From contig NZ_FNSY01000001.1 in the NCBI RefSeq assembly GCF_900105515.1, positions 1,178,001 through 1,242,000 on the forward strand: a stretch of 64,000 nucleotides of DNA, given 5' to 3'. Shown in pieces: positions 62,819 to 64,000 of this stretch. The notes beneath the pieces were generated by a model. That model saw nothing but the letters and a program-made list of their open reading frames with translations, did no database searches and was not told where the DNA came from. Position 1 is the first letter of the stretch. Every line of letters starts with the position of its first letter. Both the position numbers and the translations under genes were made by a program. Source of the stretch: Streptomyces sp. 2131.1 (GTDB lineage Bacteria; Actinomycetota; Actinomycetes; Streptomycetales; Streptomycetaceae).

Positions 62819-64000
62819 TCAGTAGCGGGTGATGACGCTCACCTGCCCGAAGTCCCGCACGCCGTACAGGCTGATGTAGTGCGCGCCGGCCGCCGGGTGC
62901 TCGACCGTGAGGGTGTGGGCGTTGCCGCTGCCAGTGGCCTTGGCCGTGTACGAACCGGTGGTCGCCCAGCCGCCGGCGCTGTAGTAGAGGTCGGCGTCGC
63001 CTGTCCCGCCGCTGGTGGTGATGGTCAGCCGGTCGGTGCCGGCGGGTATGTAGAGGTACAGGTGGGCGTAGTTGCCCCGGGTGGCGTGCTGCCCGTCCCG
63101 GGCGCAGTCCTGGCCGAGTTCGCGGGCGTCGCTGCCGGTGCACTGGGTGGCGGGCTCGGTCGGCGGGTTGGTCGTGGTGCCGCAACTGCCGGCCGCGCAC
63201 GCCGTGAGCCAGGTGTTCCAGCCGGCGTCGTAGCGGCTGCCGATGGTGGAGGTGAGCAGGGTGCGGGCGCCGTTCCAGTCGCCGGCGCGGTAGAGGCCCA
63301 GCAGCTTGTCCATGTCGGCGCGGTGCGACTGGAGCATGTAACGAACAGCCAGGTAGCCCCAGTTGTAGACGCGGGTCTGGTCGGCGTTCTCGTAGGTGGT
63401 GTCGAAGAGGGTGCGCAGGGTGTAGGTGTGCGCGGCGGCCTGGGTGAGGGCGTCGTCGTAGGTGACGTCGCGGTACGAGTAGGAGACGTACTCCGCGAAG
63501 CCCTCGATCCACCAGACGGTCGGGGTGGTGACACCGGCGCCGAAGTCGCCCGCCATGTCGAACCGGCCGTCGAGGTAGTGGGTGTACTCGTGGTTGAGGT
63601 TCCAGATCTGGAAGTCCGGCCGGACCCACTCGGCCTCGTAGGCGATGAACCGCGGCTGGTTCCCGGCCGCCGACGGGTCGCCCTCCAGGTACATCCCGCC
63701 GTTGTCGGTGTCGATGCCGTAGATGGCTCCGGCGTACGTCCGGTAGTCGGTGCTGGAGTCGAAGACGACCACCTCGATGGTGGTGTTGCGGTCCCCGGCG
63801 ACGGGCCCGTTGTCCCGGGCCACCTGGTGGAAGTAGGCGTCCTGCCCGCGCAGGCTGGTGCACGCCTTCGTGAGGTCGGCGGAGGACATCTGCTGGGCGA
63901 GGATGCGGATGCTGTCGCTGCACGTGTACGAGACCGGCAGGACGGCGCTCTTCAGGCGCGCTGCCAGGTCGCAGGTGCCGTACGCGGAGCAGTTCGCGCT
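62819..64000 (-). CDS. Collagenase-like M9 metallopeptidase, C-terminal part (5' end outside window)
   Basis: The frame is open to the right edge, so the N-terminus is missing; 393 residues are visible. The zinc motif NHEYTHYLDGRFDMAG (HExxH) and the following glutamate in WWIEGFAEYVSYSYRD match clostridial-type M9 collagenases. The C-terminal domain from about TQCTGSDARELGQDCARDG to the end (LYIPAGTDRLTITTSGGTGD) is a PPC-type beta-sandwich that binds substrate. It is secreted and cleaves collagen-like or other proteins. CSAYGTCDLAARLKSAV near the edge belongs to the same family. Confidence 0.92.
   Translation of the reverse strand, partial: SANCSAYGTCDLAARLKSAVLPVSYTCSDSIRILAQQMSSADLTKACTSLRGQDAYFHQVARDNGPVAGDRNTTIEVVVFDSSTDYRTYAGAIYGIDTDNGGMYLEGDPSAAGNQPRFIAYEAEWVRPDFQIWNLNHEYTHYLDGRFDMAGDFGAGVTTPTVWWIEGFAEYVSYSYRDVTYDDALTQAAAHTYTLRTLFDTTYENADQTRVYNWGYLAVRYMLQSHRADMDKLLGLYRAGDWNGARTLLTSTIGSRYDAGWNTWLTACAAGSCGTTTNPPTEPATQCTGSDARELGQDCARDGQHATRGNYAHLYLYIPAGTDRLTITTSGGTGDADLYYSAGGWATTGSYTAKATGSGNAHTLTVEHPAAGAHYISLYGVRDFGQVSVITRY

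Overview
The window is high-GC actinobacterial DNA, almost certainly from a Streptomyces chromosome. Signs are third-position G/C saturation, frequent GTG starts, GGAGG-type ribosome sites, 4-nt ATGA/GTGA gene overlaps, a DmdR/IdeR-type iron box, and typical Streptomyces families (DUF5709, DUF2637, standalone TerD, PucR, SpdB-like and HATPase anti-sigma proteins). I could run no database search. Functions come from motifs visible in the translations and from knowledge of the families.

Layout. 1-631 is the 3' end of a GH16-like secreted glycosidase. 862-4319 holds hyi, glxR and a catalase; the partner gene gcl lies at 8555-10339 on the other strand. hyi and gcl carry matching twin palindromic operators. 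Between them (4.3-8.55 kb) is a scarred accessory segment: a TetR gene fused out of frame to the tail of an acyltransferase, a DUF4260 gene, an extra lgt, and a TetR gene broken into two head-to-head pieces. 10.5-15.9 kb carries a zinc-ribbon protein of unknown function, a small protein, a coupled pair of acyl-CoA synthetases and a divergent LuxR-type regulator. 16-20.3 kb holds single genes (AlkZ-like winged helix protein, DMT exporter, TerD, two small acidic or hypothetical proteins, NTF2-like protein).

20.3-31.6 kb is one long leftward sulfur-acquisition unit. It runs: a leaderless cysteine leader peptide, a ROK regulator, flavin reductase, sulfonate-type substrate-binding protein, permease, ATPase, an FMN-dependent monooxygenase, a fused two-half ABC exporter, and an aldo/keto reductase. 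Most junctions overlap by 4 nt. Next come a 171-bp palindromic element, a secreted ExeM-type nuclease, a mini operon of acyl carrier protein, ketosynthase and alpha/beta hydrolase, a two-activity cell-wall hydrolase, a DHFR-like protein, a nucleotidyltransferase, and an MFS transporter with a tiny uORF and candidate attenuator. A 1254-aa subtilase follows.

45.7-54.5 kb is a purine-catabolism locus: XdhC, an NCS2 purine permease, the three xanthine dehydrogenase subunits and a divergent PucR regulator. It links functionally to gcl-hyi-glxR, because purine breakdown through allantoin releases glyoxylate that Gcl condenses to tartronate semialdehyde. The right end holds a TPR-like protein, a GntR regulator, an FhuF-like reductase under an iron box, a DUF2637 protein, an anti-sigma-like ATPase, a Ser/Thr kinase, a TetR regulator, a secreted guanyl ribonuclease next to a barstar-like inhibitor, and the C-terminal part of an M9-type collagenase cut by the window edge. 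No tRNA, rRNA, CRISPR array or intact transposase was seen.
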